64,000 nt of DNA from Oerskovia turbata (lineage in GTDB: Bacteria; Actinomycetota; Actinomycetes; Actinomycetales; Cellulomonadaceae), in the NCBI RefSeq assembly GCF_000718325.1, contig NZ_JOFV01000013.1, positions 62,001 through 126,000 on the forward strand, given 5' to 3'. Position numbers and translations under genes: made by a program. The number at the start of each line of letters is the position of its first letter. Within the stretch, counting starts at the first letter, position 1. Below are positions 37,401-45,881 of the stretch, piece by piece. The notes beneath the pieces were generated by a model that saw only the letters and a list, made by a program, of their open reading frames with translations, was not told the DNA's origin and ran no database searches.

Positions 37401-38085
37401 GGGGCTGGGCAGCGTGCGCGGGGTGGGCGACCCGGTCGCGGAGGCCGTCGTCGCGGCGCGCGCGGCCGGTCCGTTCACGGACCTGCGCGACCTGGTGCGG
37501 CGCGTCGACCTGACCACGGTCCAGCTCGAGGCGCTCGCGACCGGTGGCGCGCTCGAGTCCTTGGGCGTGGCCCGGCGCGAGGCGCTGTGGGCCGCAGGGG
37601 CGCTCGCCCAGGAAGGCCCGGGCACGCTGCCGGGGGTCTCGGTCGGGGTCGAGGCACCCACGCTCCCGGGCATGAGCGAGGTCGAGACCGCGGTCGCGGA
37701 CGTGTGGGCCACGGGCGTCTCGACCGACTCGTACCCGACCCGGTACGTGCGCCCCGGGCTGCGACGGGCGGGGGTCATCACGGTCGCGGAGGCCACCCGG
37801 CACGAGGCCGGTCGGCGGGTCGCGGTCGGGGGAGTCGTGACCCACCGCCAGCGCCCCGGGACGGCGGGCGGCGTGACGTTCCTGTCGATCGAGGACGAGA
37901 CGGGGCTGCTCAACGTCATCTGCACGCCCGGCCTGTGGCAACGGTTCCGGCGGGTCGCGCGGTCGTCGCCCGCGCTCGTGGTGCGGGGCCGTCTCGAACG
38001 CGCCGACGGCGCCACCAACCTGCTCGCGGAGCACCTCGCGCCGCTGTCGCTGCAGGTCGCGTCACGGTCGCGGGACTTCCAGTAG
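34396..38085 (+). CDS. dnaE2: Error-prone DNA polymerase DnaE2
   Basis: A 1229-residue C-family polymerase for SOS mutagenesis. The PHP domain opens ELHAHSAFSFLDGASHPEELA, the palm carries GRGSAANSAVCYALGIT and PDIDVDIESVRREEVIQYVY with the catalytic aspartates. The finger has GIHSGGMVM, and the C-terminus has an OB fold (TFLSIEDETGLLNVICTP). It is longer than usual (about 1050-1150) because of a low-complexity insert at about residues 490-615 and another near 950-990; both are rich in Arg, Pro, Ala and Gly, and the second encodes GGCGCCGTCGGGC and its inverse. Confidence 0.95.
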   Translation: MTRAAPPGTGARRTPRYAELHAHSAFSFLDGASHPEELAAEAAHLGLSALAVTDHDGLYGVVRFATAARAVSLPTVFGAELHLPVAPAPGAAPVLDAPTGVPDPRASHLLVLARGPDGYRNLSSAIATAHLATGTKGAADYRLERLGEQSDGQWLVLTGCRKGAVRSALLTEGPRAARRELDRLVQVFGVDNVAVEITDAGDPRDSDLCDALAELAADAHLPLVATGNVHYARPRDAALAGALAAVRARSSLDDMDGWLPGAPTAHLRSAAEMLDRHRRHPQAVATAAELGAECQFDLRLVAPELPPYPVPAGHDERSWLRVLVERGGTDRYGPRGAEHEPGAWRQIDHELAIIEQLGFPGYFLIVYDLVEFCRARGILAQGRGSAANSAVCYALGITAVDAVKHGLLFERFLAPERDGPPDIDVDIESVRREEVIQYVYERFGRTHAAQVANVISYRPKSAVRDAARALGHDVGQQDAWSKSIERWGSLRGPDPSSPAADRAARDRAIAARGAHGAAPGIASAPAVMTRTAAKDARTAEVWGTGEPRQRAPRRRPGRPHAGHADWTPDLAGRVVDPLAEDQGDRRGRGQGADPTLRSDDPHDVVPAHRPPSAAEEGEIPGPVLSLAERLLRLPRHLGIHSGGMVMCDRPVIEVCPVEWARMEGRTVLQWDKEDCADAGLVKFDLLGLGMLTAIRVAFELIAEHEGLALELHALPDDDPAVYDLLCAADTVGVFQVESRAQMATLPRLRPRTFYDIVIEVALIRPGPIQGGSVHPYINRARGREPVTFLHPLLEKSLAKTLGVPLFQEQLMQMAIDVAGFSAAEADQLRRAMGSKRSVERMEALHGRLLDGMARNGVAPDVAEQIFDKLKAFADFGFPESHAYSFAYLVYASAWLKVHHPAAFYAGLLAAQPMGFYSPQSLVADARRHGVTALRPDINASGVKAGVERLPRVPASRAVKEGAPSGRDVRPGAAAHRRGPVTPRAPARPDGAPRPDLSLAVRMGLGSVRGVGDPVAEAVVAARAAGPFTDLRDLVRRVDLTTVQLEALATGGALESLGVARREALWAAGALAQEGPGTLPGVSVGVEAPTLPGMSEVETAVADVWATGVSTDSYPTRYVRPGLRRAGVITVAEATRHEAGRRVAVGGVVTHRQRPGTAGGVTFLSIEDETGLLNVICTPGLWQRFRRVARSSPALVVRGRLERADGATNLLAEHLAPLSLQVASRSRDFQ

Positions 38086-38196
38086 AGGCGCGGACTTTTC
38101 TCGGCACCTGGTGTGCGTCAGGCCCGTCGAGATGCGGCCAACCGGGGTCGTCTCGCCCGAGGAACCCCAGATAGCCGCATCTCGACCGGCCGCCGT

Positions 38197-38667
38197 CTAC
38201 CCCCGCTTGGCCCCGATCTCCAGGGCCCGGCCGTGGACGCCGCCCAGGACGTCTGCCCCGGCGAACCCCTCCCAGGTCGAGGCGGACACCTCGAGCGAGA
38301 CCGCGAGCCCGAGCACGTAGTCCACACCCCAGCTCTCGTCGACCACCTCGAAGCGCCACGGGCGCGGGCGAGGGCCCGGCCACGGCGGAAGCTTGGGGCG
38401 GCGCGGGGGAGTGGGGCACCAGTCGTCGATGTCGATGTCGAACCCGACGTGCAGGTGGTGCGCCGTGAACGCGAGCTGGACGAGCGCGGCGCCCGCGTGG
38501 AACCCGGTGCGCATCCCGTCCGGAGGTCCGGGCGGCAGCGGCTGCGGGTTGAGGAAGACCTCGGCCCCTCGGGAGCCGGTGAAGGGGCCGTACGGGTTGC
38601 CCAGCAGGTCGAAGATCGCTGGGTGCCGTCGGCCGATGAGTGTCAGCGCGCTGGTCGTGAGTGCCAT
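38197..38667 (-). CDS. Hypothetical protein with NPQPLPP motif
   Basis: A 156-residue soluble protein of unknown function. It carries the motif FLNPQPLPPGPP near residue 38, which recurs in many uncharacterised actinobacterial proteins, a His-rich stretch (AHHLHVGFDIDIDD) and a Pro-rich segment. The start is the ATG at 38667, preceded by AAGGAGGGG. No partner gene is evident. Confidence 0.65.
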   Translation of the reverse strand: MALTTSALTLIGRRHPAIFDLLGNPYGPFTGSRGAEVFLNPQPLPPGPPDGMRTGFHAGAALVQLAFTAHHLHVGFDIDIDDWCPTPPRRPKLPPWPGPRPRPWRFEVVDESWGVDYVLGLAVSLEVSASTWEGFAGADVLGGVHGRALEIGAKRG

Positions 38668-38755
38668 GGTGCCCCCTCCTTCGGTGGGCGGGCGCGGATG
38701 CACCCGCTACCTGGAAGGAGACCGCCCGGACCGACGGTGATGCACCGCGTGGCGG

Positions 38756-39220
38756 TCAGGCGAGCGGCTTGCGCATGCTGAAGTTCGTCAGCGAGACCCC
38801 TCGGAGCACGGGCTGGCGTTCCTCGACCACGACGAACCCGTGCCTCTCGAAGAAGGGACGTGCGGTGAGGCTCGCGTACGTCGTGAGCTCGACGGCTCCG
38901 TGCTCGCGGGCCGTGCGTGTCACGTGGGCGAGCAGTGCCGAGGCGACGCCGCGTCGGGTCACCGCGGGATCGACGAACATCATGTCGACGTAGCCGCGCT
39001 CGTCGACATCGCTGAAGCCCAGGACCTCGTCGCCCTCGACCGCGACGACCGTGCCGGTCTGCAGGCGCTTGACCGCCCAGACGTCGAGCGGGATGTCGTC
39101 CGAACCCCAGGCGGCGATCTGCTCGGGCGAGTAGTCCTTGCTCGCCGTGACCCGCACCGCTCGGAGGAACACGCGGAGCGTGGCTTCCGCGTCGGACTCG
39201 TCGTAGGCACGCAGGGTCAT
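38756..39220 (-). CDS. GNAT family N-acetyltransferase
   Basis: A 154-residue acetyltransferase with beta-strand VVAVEGDEVLGFSDVDERGYVDMMFVDPAVTRRGVASALLAHV (given in context), i.e. the acetyl-CoA motif RRGVASALL, and FFERHGFVVV at the end. TAGGCT lies 7 bases before the ATG, so it is probably leaderless. Substrate unknown. Confidence 0.88.
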   Translation of the reverse strand: MTLRAYDESDAEATLRVFLRAVRVTASKDYSPEQIAAWGSDDIPLDVWAVKRLQTGTVVAVEGDEVLGFSDVDERGYVDMMFVDPAVTRRGVASALLAHVTRTAREHGAVELTTYASLTARPFFERHGFVVVEERQPVLRGVSLTNFSMRKPLA

Positions 39221-39310
39221 GGCGTCGAGCCTAGTCGGGGGCGGACTGGGGCGTGGGCGAGGCGGGACCGGTCTGCTGGTGAGGGGAGTCCGGGCCGTGG
39301 CCCCGACGCG

Positions 39311-39587
39311 TCATCCGTCCTGCGGGTCCGCCGTGTCGTCAGGGGCGCGGTCCGCACCTGCCGACAGCGACCACACCATGCTCACGGTGAGTGCGGTGAG
39401 GACGGAGTAGATGATCAGCGCGATCCAGGCGGCGGCGGCCGGCTCGCCGCGGCTCGGCACCCAGACGTCGGCGTCGGGGCCGCGTGCGAGGAGCACGACG
39501 AGGGCGTAGACGGCTGCGCCGCCCGAGGCGAGCACGAAGGGGGCTCATGGCAGCCAGCCAGAGGAGTCGTCGGCGGGTCATGGGCAT
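39311..39587 (-). pseudogene. Small two-helix membrane protein with a one-base frameshift
   Basis: A positively charged start MTRRRLLWLAAMSP in one frame continues as VLASGGAAVYALVVLLA and WIALIIYSVLTALTVSMVW in the next. Removing one base from the G-run at 39539-39543 joins them into a single 91-residue protein with two membrane helices. It is either a genuine frameshift mutation or a sequencing error at the homopolymer. If the start is downstream, the GTG at 39535 gives a 74-residue protein. Confidence 0.5.
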
Positions 39588-39663
39588 CCTGCATCTCGCT
39601 CGGTGGGGTGGTGCGGCGACCTCGCTCTGGGCGGGGCGGTCGCCGGTGGGGTGCCGGTCGACC

Positions 39664-40348
39664 CTATCGCCGACGGGCCCGTGCTGACCGCCTGCCCGCT
39701 GAGCTCGGGTAGCTACGCGCCGTAGTGAGGTTGCCCGACGGGTAGGTGGGAACGCCCTGTCGGATGACCTTCAGGATCTCGCCATGAGTAGCGCGGGCCT
39801 CGCCGAAGCCGGCGAGTGCCTTGAGGATCAGTGGGTAGTTGTCGTACTGCCGCACCGTCTGCTTCACGGCGAGGGCCAACTCGAAAGCCGCCTTGACCTG
39901 CGGTGCCCGCATCCGACCGTAGGCGTCCTTTGCCTGCTGCAGAGCCTCCGGGGTTGCGACGACACGCTCAGGCGCGGGGGCGGTGACCCCGAGTTCGCAG
40001 CAACTTCTCCGTGAACCGGTCCGCGTCCACGACCAGCCAGGCGTCCTTGCCCAGGCCCAGGACGTTGCCCTGGACGAGTCCTTTGCCGGCCCCGGGAGGA
40101 CCGGCCAGGACGATCGCCTGGCCCTCCTGGCGGGCCCTGGGCGTCTCTACCCAGGCGCCGCCACAGGGCGCGTCGACGCGCGGTGGGCTTCTCGACCTTG
40201 CCGTCGATGAACCACGCCCACCAGCTGAACCCTCTGAGCGCGCGCCACCAGTCTCGACCACGCGGCGGATTGAGACGATGCGCCAGCCATCTGGCAGACC
40301 GGAGCGCAGGCGTCTCCATGCGGCGTCGAAGTCCTCGAGAGGAGCCAA
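39664..40348 (-). pseudogene. Zeta-toxin-like gene remnant, several frameshifts
   Basis: Minus-strand pieces in different frames read in order: DFDAAWRRLRSGLPDGWRIV, WWRALRGFSWWAWFIDGKVE, then QAIVLAGPPGAGKGLVQGNV with a Walker A, KDAWLVVDADRFTEKLL (the zeta-toxin Asp-Ala-Asp block), and finally VKAAFELALAVKQTVRQYDN then GEARATHGEILKVIRQGVP. Stops and frame changes separate them, so no toxin can be made. No epsilon antitoxin is seen. Kinase family inferred from Walker A plus DADRF. Confidence 0.55.
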
Positions 40349-40532
40349 GTCAGACGGCCTCGCGGCCGCGCACGCTCAAGGACGAGTCGGCGGCCGTCCG
40401 ACGGTCATGACGCCCGACCGGGTACCGGCCGCGCACGTCGCCCTCGCCGACGGACAGTCGTGCGCCGTCGTTGCACGCGCTTCGGGAGTATCGCGCGACA
40501 CGCTTTGCCGGCACCTAGCGATGCTCGAGTGA
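40335..40532 (+). pseudogene. Serine recombinase (resolvase) C-terminal fragment
   Basis: The frame ending at 40532 contains GRVGGRPTVMTPDRV, DGQSCAVVARASGVSRDTLCRHL, which is the hinge and helix-turn-helix DNA-binding end of Tn3/Hin-type resolvases (compare GRxGGRPxxL ... SxxxVARxxGVSRxTLYRxL). The catalytic serine domain is absent and the preceding codons overlap the zeta-like remnant. It marks an old mobile-element insertion. Confidence 0.7.
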
Positions 40533-40866
40533 CCCCAGCCCTCACCGCTCAACAAGGACGTACGCATGGGTAGAGAAGAGGACGCGCTCGAGGCGGTCAG
40601 GAGGACGCTGCTGCTGCACGAGAGCCTTCGCCCCGCGAGCGGCACGTTGCGGATCTCAGCCGTGGCCCGCGCATTTGGTAGGGCTGATGAGCACTACGAA
40701 GTCCCGCCGGTCGAGAGCCGTCACCGTGATCGCCGCCGTCGTCCGGGTCGCGGGCGCCGTCGCATTGCGCCTCGTCGAATTGGTCGCCAGGCATTGACAG
40801 GAGCAACACGCCCGGGCATGCTCGGGGTGGAATCGCGTATCACATCATCAACGCATGGGGGTTTCA
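40533..40866 (+). other. Gene-poor gap in the lower-GC scar
   Basis: No gene can be supported. An ATG at 40566 with a weak AAGGACG upstream opens a frame starting GREEDALEAVRRTLLLHESLRP that soon becomes Arg-rich and non-protein-like. An ATG at 40687 opens a 36-residue frame with a single hydrophobic stretch (AVTVIAAVVRVAGAVALRLV). Either could be the front of a truncated gene; both are weak. Confidence 0.3.
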
Positions 40867-41310
40867 ATGAGGAAATTTGCGTCGACCGCGTTGCTCGCCA
40901 TCGCCCTTGTTATGGGGGGGACGACGACATCAAGTGCAGTGAGTGGACCAACCACACAGGCTGAAGACCCCGTCGTCACACCGCTGCACGACGTCGTCTG
41001 CTCAATCTCAATCGACCCACCCTCGATGATCACCGGGTCGGCAGTCGGCGCGTACGGTCGAGTGCGCTGCAACGCCTCGCCGGACGTCGCGATCACCTCC
41101 ATCCAGCTCCAGATCTACCGCAACGGTAAGTGGTCAAACTTCGGTACGGGAGTGGATCAGGCGACGACGCAGCCAAACTTCGGCTTCTCCGACACCGCGG
41201 GTGCGGCTGCGGGCTGCTTCTACTACCGTGCACAGATGGTCCGTGAGGCGTTCCACGGCACCTGGGACACCAGCTCAGCAACCTCTGGTGAGCAAAGGCT
41301 CTGCAGCTAA
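40867..41310 (+). CDS. Secreted orphan protein, four cysteines
   Basis: A 147-residue protein with an N-terminal signal peptide (MRKFASTALLAIALVMGG, Ala-x-Ala-like cleavage near TSSAVS). A mature domain contains four cysteines, enough for two disulfides, and the pattern is that of a small beta-sandwich (ITSIQLQIYRNGKWSNFGTG). GC is clearly lower than in neighbouring housekeeping genes. The start is the ATG at 40867 with GGGGG upstream; an in-frame ATG at 40855 is possible. No family recognised. Confidence 0.65.
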   Translation: MRKFASTALLAIALVMGGTTTSSAVSGPTTQAEDPVVTPLHDVVCSISIDPPSMITGSAVGAYGRVRCNASPDVAITSIQLQIYRNGKWSNFGTGVDQATTQPNFGFSDTAGAAAGCFYYRAQMVREAFHGTWDTSSATSGEQRLCS

Positions 41311-41314
41311 GAAC

Positions 41315-41794
41315 ATGGGGGCCCACGTGCAGGAGATCGACTGGGATGCGATCGACACCGAGCGTGCCCAAGAGGCGATTCGGAGACACCTAAGAGGCGA
41401 TGTTCACGGGAACGCAATCCTTGCCCACGCTCAAGACGGCGATGCGCACCTGGTACTTGCAAGCACGTCGTCGAGCACGTGGGCCCTCCTGGCAGTCATC
41501 CTTGATGACGGCACGAGCACTCAAGAACTGAGTCGGCGGCTTATTGACCTAACAGAAGAGCGCCAACTCTTGCGTGGGAGCACCGCTAAGGTCAAGGGCG
41601 TCGGACTCATCGTTCACTATGCCGTGGTTCGATCCCCGACGAAGGAGGTCGCCCGCGTGCGCCTACCTGAACAAGAATGGCAGTCCTTGCGATGGGACAA
41701 CGACTGGCAACTCGACGTGCGCGTGACCGAGCAACCAGACGTCGCCCCGCAATACGAATTGAGGCAGAAGCTCTTCGGGTGGTCGCCTTTCTAG
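41315..41794 (+). CDS. Orphan cytoplasmic protein, lower GC
   Basis: A 159-residue protein without membrane segments: MGAHVQEIDWDAIDTERAQE at the start, then a mixed alpha/beta region (LVLASTSSSTWALLAVILDDG) and a Trp-rich end. It lies 5 bases after the secreted protein and may form an operon with it. Composition is unlike the core genome, suggesting transfer; the pair could be an effector/immunity or phage-derived set, but nothing proves it. Confidence 0.5.
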   Translation: MGAHVQEIDWDAIDTERAQEAIRRHLRGDVHGNAILAHAQDGDAHLVLASTSSSTWALLAVILDDGTSTQELSRRLIDLTEERQLLRGSTAKVKGVGLIVHYAVVRSPTKEVARVRLPEQEWQSLRWDNDWQLDVRVTEQPDVAPQYELRQKLFGWSPF

Positions 41795-42141
41795 AGCGCT
41801 ACGGACGCGGTCAGGCATCGGCTTGTCCTCGCCCTGGTAGCGCATCGCGACTTCCTTCAGAACCGGGACGGCGAGAATCGCGATCACCTCGCCGGGCGCA
41901 AGAAGGAACTCTGTGCACAGGTGGACTCCTTCGTAGTAGACATATTCCCGTCGCACGGCCCGGACCCAGACCCTCGAACTCAACCGCGGCGGCCGTGAAG
42001 CCAACGCCCAACCGCGCCCCAAAGTCACCCTCCTCGACACCTCAAGTGCGGCCGGACGCCTCATGGTCCATGTCCTGGCGGCCGTTGCTCGAACGGCATC
42101 TTGATCCTTGACGGGCCGGTTCACCTCGCACGCCGGGCGGA
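41795..42141 (-). other. No intact gene; possible minus-strand remnant
   Basis: The gap before tetR contains a minus-strand frame with EYVYYEGVHLCTEFLLAPGE then VIAILAVPVLKEVAMRYQGED. A protein-like piece in another frame (GVGFTAAAVEFEGLG) lies just upstream. They may be parts of one broken gene. I do not recognise the family. Confidence 0.3.
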
Positions 42142-42786
42142 TCAGGGCGCAGGGGACCGAGGACCCAGCACGACCCGGATCGCGCCCCGGGCGTGCTCGC
42201 GCGCCTGAGCCACGGTCGGAGCGGGAGCCAGGCCGAGCAGGCGTCGCCGGTGCGCCTCGCCGAGGAGGAGCGTGTACAGCGCCTCGGCGAGCGAGCGGGT
42301 CGGAGCGTCGACCGGGTCGCCCGGGGCGGCGCCGAGGTGCACGGCGAGGTGGTGGGCGAGCGCCTCGGTCGAGCTCACGGGCCCGTGGGTGTAGAACGCT
42401 GCAGCCAGGTCGGGGAACTGCAGCGCCTCCGCGATGACGAGCCGGTGCAGGGTGACCGCCTGGTCGCCGTGCAGGGTGTGGACGATCCGGGTGGCGAGCG
42501 ACTCGAGGTCCTCCCCGGCGATCGTGTGCTCGTGTGCGTGCTGGCTCTCGACCGCGGCGACGAAGAGCCCGGCTTTGTCCGTGAAGTGCTGGTAGATCGT
42601 GCGCTTGGTCACGCCCGCCTCGCTCGCGACGGCCTCGATCGTGGTCGCGCCGTACCCGCGCGCGCCGAAGATCCGGATCGCGCCGTCGAGCAGCCCGGCC
42701 CGACGAGCCGCCCGCTCTGCCGTGCGCGGCCGCCCAGGGCGTCGCGCCGGCGTCGGGCCTGTCAATCCGTCCGCTGTCGTCGTCAT
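42142..42786 (-). CDS. TetR family transcriptional regulator
   Basis: A 214-residue repressor. The N-terminal helix-turn-helix is typical (AIRIFGARGYGATTIEAVASEAGVTKRTIYQHFTDKAGLF, in parts), followed by an all-helical ligand domain. It is divergent from the DUF952 gene, with a 50-base gap that contains a near-perfect palindrome at 42792-42813. It therefore probably controls itself and the DUF952 gene. Confidence 0.93.
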   Translation of the reverse strand: MTTTADGLTGPTPARRPGRPRTAERAARRAGLLDGAIRIFGARGYGATTIEAVASEAGVTKRTIYQHFTDKAGLFVAAVESQHAHEHTIAGEDLESLATRIVHTLHGDQAVTLHRLVIAEALQFPDLAAAFYTHGPVSSTEALAHHLAVHLGAAPGDPVDAPTRSLAEALYTLLLGEAHRRRLLGLAPAPTVAQAREHARGAIRVVLGPRSPAP

Positions 42787-42791
42787 GCGTT

Positions 42792-42813
42792 AATGATACG
42801 GTCGCGTTTCATT
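42792..42813. promoter_or_regulatory. Palindromic operator between tetR and the DUF952 gene
   Basis: AATGATACG and CGTTTCATT, separated by GTCG, form a 9-4-9 inverted repeat with one mismatch. It lies between the two divergent starts and is much more AT-rich than its surroundings, as expected for a TetR-type operator. Confidence 0.65.
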
Positions 42814-42836
42814 TCCTGCGAACGAGGAGATCACCG

Positions 42837-43232
42837 ATGGGTGGACACAGAGTGCTGCACGTGGCCTTCAGCGACGACTGGGAGGCCTGCGAGCGCTTCG
42901 GCGAGTACAACGTCGCCACGCGCAACACGTTGTACGAGGTCGAGGGGTTCGTCCACGCGACGACCCTGGCGGGGTTGCCGTCGGTGCTCGACGGCCGCTA
43001 CGCCGACGCCTCGATCCCGCTCGTCCTCGCCGTGATCGACGAGGACTCCCTCGCGGACGAGGGCATCGAGGTCGTGTGGGAGCCGCAGGACGGAGCCCCC
43101 GGTGGCCTGGTCCCACGGATCCTGGGCGCGTTCCCCATGGACGGGCGGACGGTCGCGGCGGTCGTCGAGCTCGACCGCGTCGCCGGCCGGTGGGTGGTCC
43201 CGGACCTGTCGGGGCTCTCGGTCCGCCCCTGA
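42837..43232 (+). CDS. DUF952 family protein
   Basis: A 131-residue protein with the DUF952 pattern: a start on a beta-strand (VLHVAFSDDWEACERFGEY), GFVHATTLAGLPSVLDGRY (the conserved F[IV]H motif) and LVLAVIDEDSL. The fold is related to tRNA 2'-phosphotransferase/ADP-ribosyl enzymes by recall. Biochemical role unknown. It ends 17 bases from the convergent leuS-like gene. Confidence 0.75.
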   Translation: MGGHRVLHVAFSDDWEACERFGEYNVATRNTLYEVEGFVHATTLAGLPSVLDGRYADASIPLVLAVIDEDSLADEGIEVVWEPQDGAPGGLVPRILGAFPMDGRTVAAVVELDRVAGRWVVPDLSGLSVRP

Positions 43233-43249
43233 CCGTACCCCCGACCGTC

Positions 43250-45814
43250 TCACGCCCGGGTGACGACGTTGACCACCCGCGGGGCTCGCACGACGACTCG
43301 GACCACCGTGCGCCCGGCCACAGCGCGCCGGACGGCCTCGCGCGCCAGCGCGGTCTCGCGGAGGTCGTCCTCGCCGACCGACGCGTCCACCGTGACCCGG
43401 TCCCGCACGCGGCCGTCGACCTGCACCACGGATTCGACCGTCGACTCGGCCAGCAGGGCGGGGTCGACCTGCGGCCATCCGGCCACTGCGACCGAGGGGT
43501 CGTGCCCGAGCGCCGCCCACATCTCCTCGGCCGTGTACGGGGCGAACATGCTCAGCAGGATCGCGAGGGACTCGGCGGCCTCCCGCACGGCGGGGTCGGC
43601 GGGCCCCGGTCCGGCGTCGATCGCCCGCCGTGCCGCGTTCGTGAGCTCCATGAGGCGCGCCACCGCCACGTTGAACCGGGACGTGTCCAGCAACCCCGTG
43701 ACGTCCTGGACGGTCCGGTGCGTCACCCGGCGCAGGGCGGCGTCACCGTCTGCCGCTGCGGGGCAGGACGTCGACCAGGAGCCGGCGGCGGCCGGGCTCC
43801 TCACGTCCTGGGCCACGCGCAGCACCCGACCCAGGAACCGCTGCATGCTCCCGGGGGACAGGTCCGCCCAGTCGACGTCGTCCTCGGGCGGTCCGGCGAA
43901 GACCATCGTGAGCCGCACCGCGTCGACCCCGTACGCGTCGAGCTGGGCCCCGAGGTCCACACCGTTGCCGAGCGACTTGCTCATGGCCCGGCCCTGGTTG
44001 ATCACCTGCCCCTGGTTGAGCAGGGTCGCGAACGGTTCGACGACGTCGACCAGGCCCATGTCGTGCAGCACCTTGGTCACGAAGCGGCTGTAGAGCAGGT
44101 GCAGGACGGCGTGCTCGACGCCCCCGACGTACTGCGCCACGGGCATCCATCGACGCACCGCCTCGGGGTCGAACGGCCCGTCGGTGTGTCCCGGGGAGCA
44201 GTAGCGCAGGAAGTACCAGGACGAGTCGACGAACGTGTCGAGCGTGTCCGTGTCCCGTCGGGCCTCGCGCCCACAGCGCGGGCAAGCGGTGCGTACCCAG
44301 TCCTCGGCACCGGCCAGGGGCGAGACCCCGCGAGGGGCGAGGGCCTCGCCCCTCAGGTCGGGCAGGCGGACGGGCAGGTCGTCGTCGGGCACGGGGACCT
44401 CCCCGCACGCGGTGCAGTGCACGATCGGGACGGGGGCTCCCCAGAAGCGCTGGCGCGAGACCAGCCAGTCGCGCAGGCGGTGCACGACCTGCGGCCCGCC
44501 GCGCCCCCGGGTCCCCAGCCACGTCGTGGTGCGCGCGGCGGCCTCGGCGGGGGACAGCCCGTCGAGCGTCAGCCCCCCTCCGTCCGAGTGCACGACGACG
44601 TCGCGCGCCTGCGAGGTCTCCTCGCCCGGCGCGGTGGTCAGGACCGGGCGCACGGCCAGCCCGTGGCGTGCGGCGAAGGCCCGGTCGCGCTCGTCGTGCG
44701 CGGGGACTCCCATGACGATCCCCGACGCGTACCCGGGCAGCACGTGGTCGGCGGCCCACACGGGCAGTCGTTCGCCCGTCGCCGGGTGCTCCACCCAGGC
44801 CCCCAGGAAGACGCCGGTCTTCTCTCGTGAGGTGGCCTGGCGGTCGATGTCGCTCAGGGTCAGGCTCGCGGCGCGGTACGCCTCGAGCGCCTCGGCGCGC
44901 TCGGGTGCGCAGAGCGCGCGGGCGACGTCGGCGTCGGGGGCCACGGCCAGGAACGTCACGCCGAACAGGGTCTCGGGCCGGGTGGTGAACGCCGACACGG
45001 TGCGCGGGCCCGCGTGCGGCGTCCGGGCACCGCGTGCGTCGGCCACGTCGACGACCGCGAAGTCGACCCGCGCCCCCGCGCTGCGCCCGATCCAGTGGCG
45101 TTGCATGGCCAGGACCTTCTCGGGCCAGTGCCCGACGAGCGCGTCCATTTCGTCGACGAGCCGGTCGGCGTAGTCGGTGATGCGCAGGAACCACTGGGTC
45201 AGGTCGCGACGGACGACCGGCGTGCCGCACCGTTCGCAGGCTCCGTCCACGACCTGCTCGTGCGCGAGCACGGTCCCGTCCTGCGGGCACCAGTTGACGG
45301 GCGCCGTGGCACGGTATGCCAGCCCACGCTCGACCAGGCGCACGAACAGCCACTGCGTCCACCGCAGGAACGCGGGGTCGGAGGTCTGCAGGCGGCGGGA
45401 CCAGTCGAACGAGACCCCGTAGCGCCGGATCGAGCGGGCCTGGGTCGCGATGTTGGTCTCGGTGAAGACCTCGGGGTGCTCGCCCCGGCGGATCGCGGCG
45501 TTCTCGGCGGGCAGGCCGAACGAGTCCCACCCGATGGGGTTCAGCACGTCGTACCCGAGCTGGCGCCAGTAGCGCGCGACGACGTCCTCGAGCGCCAACA
45601 CCTCGGCGTGGCCCATGTGCAGGTCACCGGACGGGTACGGGAACATGGTCAGCAGGTAGCGGCGCTCGCGGGCCCCGTCGTCGCGGGCGCGGAAGACCCC
45701 GAGCGTCTCCCAGACCTCCTGCCAGTGGTCCTCGACCTCGGCGTGCCGGGCCCGGCCCGTGGTGGTCGGCGGGATGGGCGCTGTCGTCCCCGTGGTGTCC
45801 TGGTCCTGCGTCAT
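43250..45814 (-). CDS. leuS: Leucyl-tRNA synthetase, second-type (divergent)
   Basis: An 854-residue class I synthetase. The HIGH motif is present as HMGH in [11 protein letters not shown], the editing domain keeps [17 protein letters not shown] with its aspartate, and zinc-site cysteines are present. The KMSKS motif reads AMSKS ([15 protein letters not shown]), losing the first lysine. The usual actinobacterial LeuRS is about 950 aa, so this may be an extra copy such as a resistance or stress form; the other gene is not in the window. The start is the ATG at 45814 with GGAGGA. It is controlled by the leader upstream. Confidence 0.85.
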   Translation of the reverse strand: MTQDQDTTGTTAPIPPTTTGRARHAEVEDHWQEVWETLGVFRARDDGARERRYLLTMFPYPSGDLHMGHAEVLALEDVVARYWRQLGYDVLNPIGWDSFGLPAENAAIRRGEHPEVFTETNIATQARSIRRYGVSFDWSRRLQTSDPAFLRWTQWLFVRLVERGLAYRATAPVNWCPQDGTVLAHEQVVDGACERCGTPVVRRDLTQWFLRITDYADRLVDEMDALVGHWPEKVLAMQRHWIGRSAGARVDFAVVDVADARGARTPHAGPRTVSAFTTRPETLFGVTFLAVAPDADVARALCAPERAEALEAYRAASLTLSDIDRQATSREKTGVFLGAWVEHPATGERLPVWAADHVLPGYASGIVMGVPAHDERDRAFAARHGLAVRPVLTTAPGEETSQARDVVVHSDGGGLTLDGLSPAEAAARTTTWLGTRGRGGPQVVHRLRDWLVSRQRFWGAPVPIVHCTACGEVPVPDDDLPVRLPDLRGEALAPRGVSPLAGAEDWVRTACPRCGREARRDTDTLDTFVDSSWYFLRYCSPGHTDGPFDPEAVRRWMPVAQYVGGVEHAVLHLLYSRFVTKVLHDMGLVDVVEPFATLLNQGQVINQGRAMSKSLGNGVDLGAQLDAYGVDAVRLTMVFAGPPEDDVDWADLSPGSMQRFLGRVLRVAQDVRSPAAAGSWSTSCPAAADGDAALRRVTHRTVQDVTGLLDTSRFNVAVARLMELTNAARRAIDAGPGPADPAVREAAESLAILLSMFAPYTAEEMWAALGHDPSVAVAGWPQVDPALLAESTVESVVQVDGRVRDRVTVDASVGEDDLRETALAREAVRRAVAGRTVVRVVVRAPRVVNVVTRA

Positions 45815-45853
45815 GGCGTCTCCTCCGCGGTGCTCCGTCCTGTGCGTGGGCAC

Positions 45854-45880
45854 AAAAATGCCCCTCGGGGTACGAGGGGC
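45854..45880 (-). terminator. Attenuator terminator upstream of leuS
   Basis: On the minus strand GCCCCTCG and CGAGGGGC form an 8-bp stem with a 5-base loop, followed by AUUUUUG. This is one of the few classical T-run terminators in the window, placed between the leucine leader peptide and the synthetase gene, so its job is conditional termination. Confidence 0.8.
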
Positions 45881-45881
45881 T

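Noticed and set aside
34135..38034. A 1299-codon minus-strand frame opposite imuB/dnaE2, and similar long antisense frames elsewhere (for example opposite cstA, the ABC permease, leuS and the M3 peptidase)
   Set aside because: Extreme GC makes long stop-free antisense frames common. Their translations are Arg/Gly/His-rich with no domain, and the sense strand holds well-known genes.
40566..40964. A 132-codon plus-strand frame in the scar region
   Set aside because: Only the first 40 residues look protein-like; the rest is Arg-rich and then runs out of frame through the signal peptide of the secreted protein. Kept only as part of the gap description.
42142..42786. A plus-strand protein across the tetR gene
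   Set aside because: The minus strand gives a textbook TetR helix-turn-helix; the plus-strand translation has no domain.
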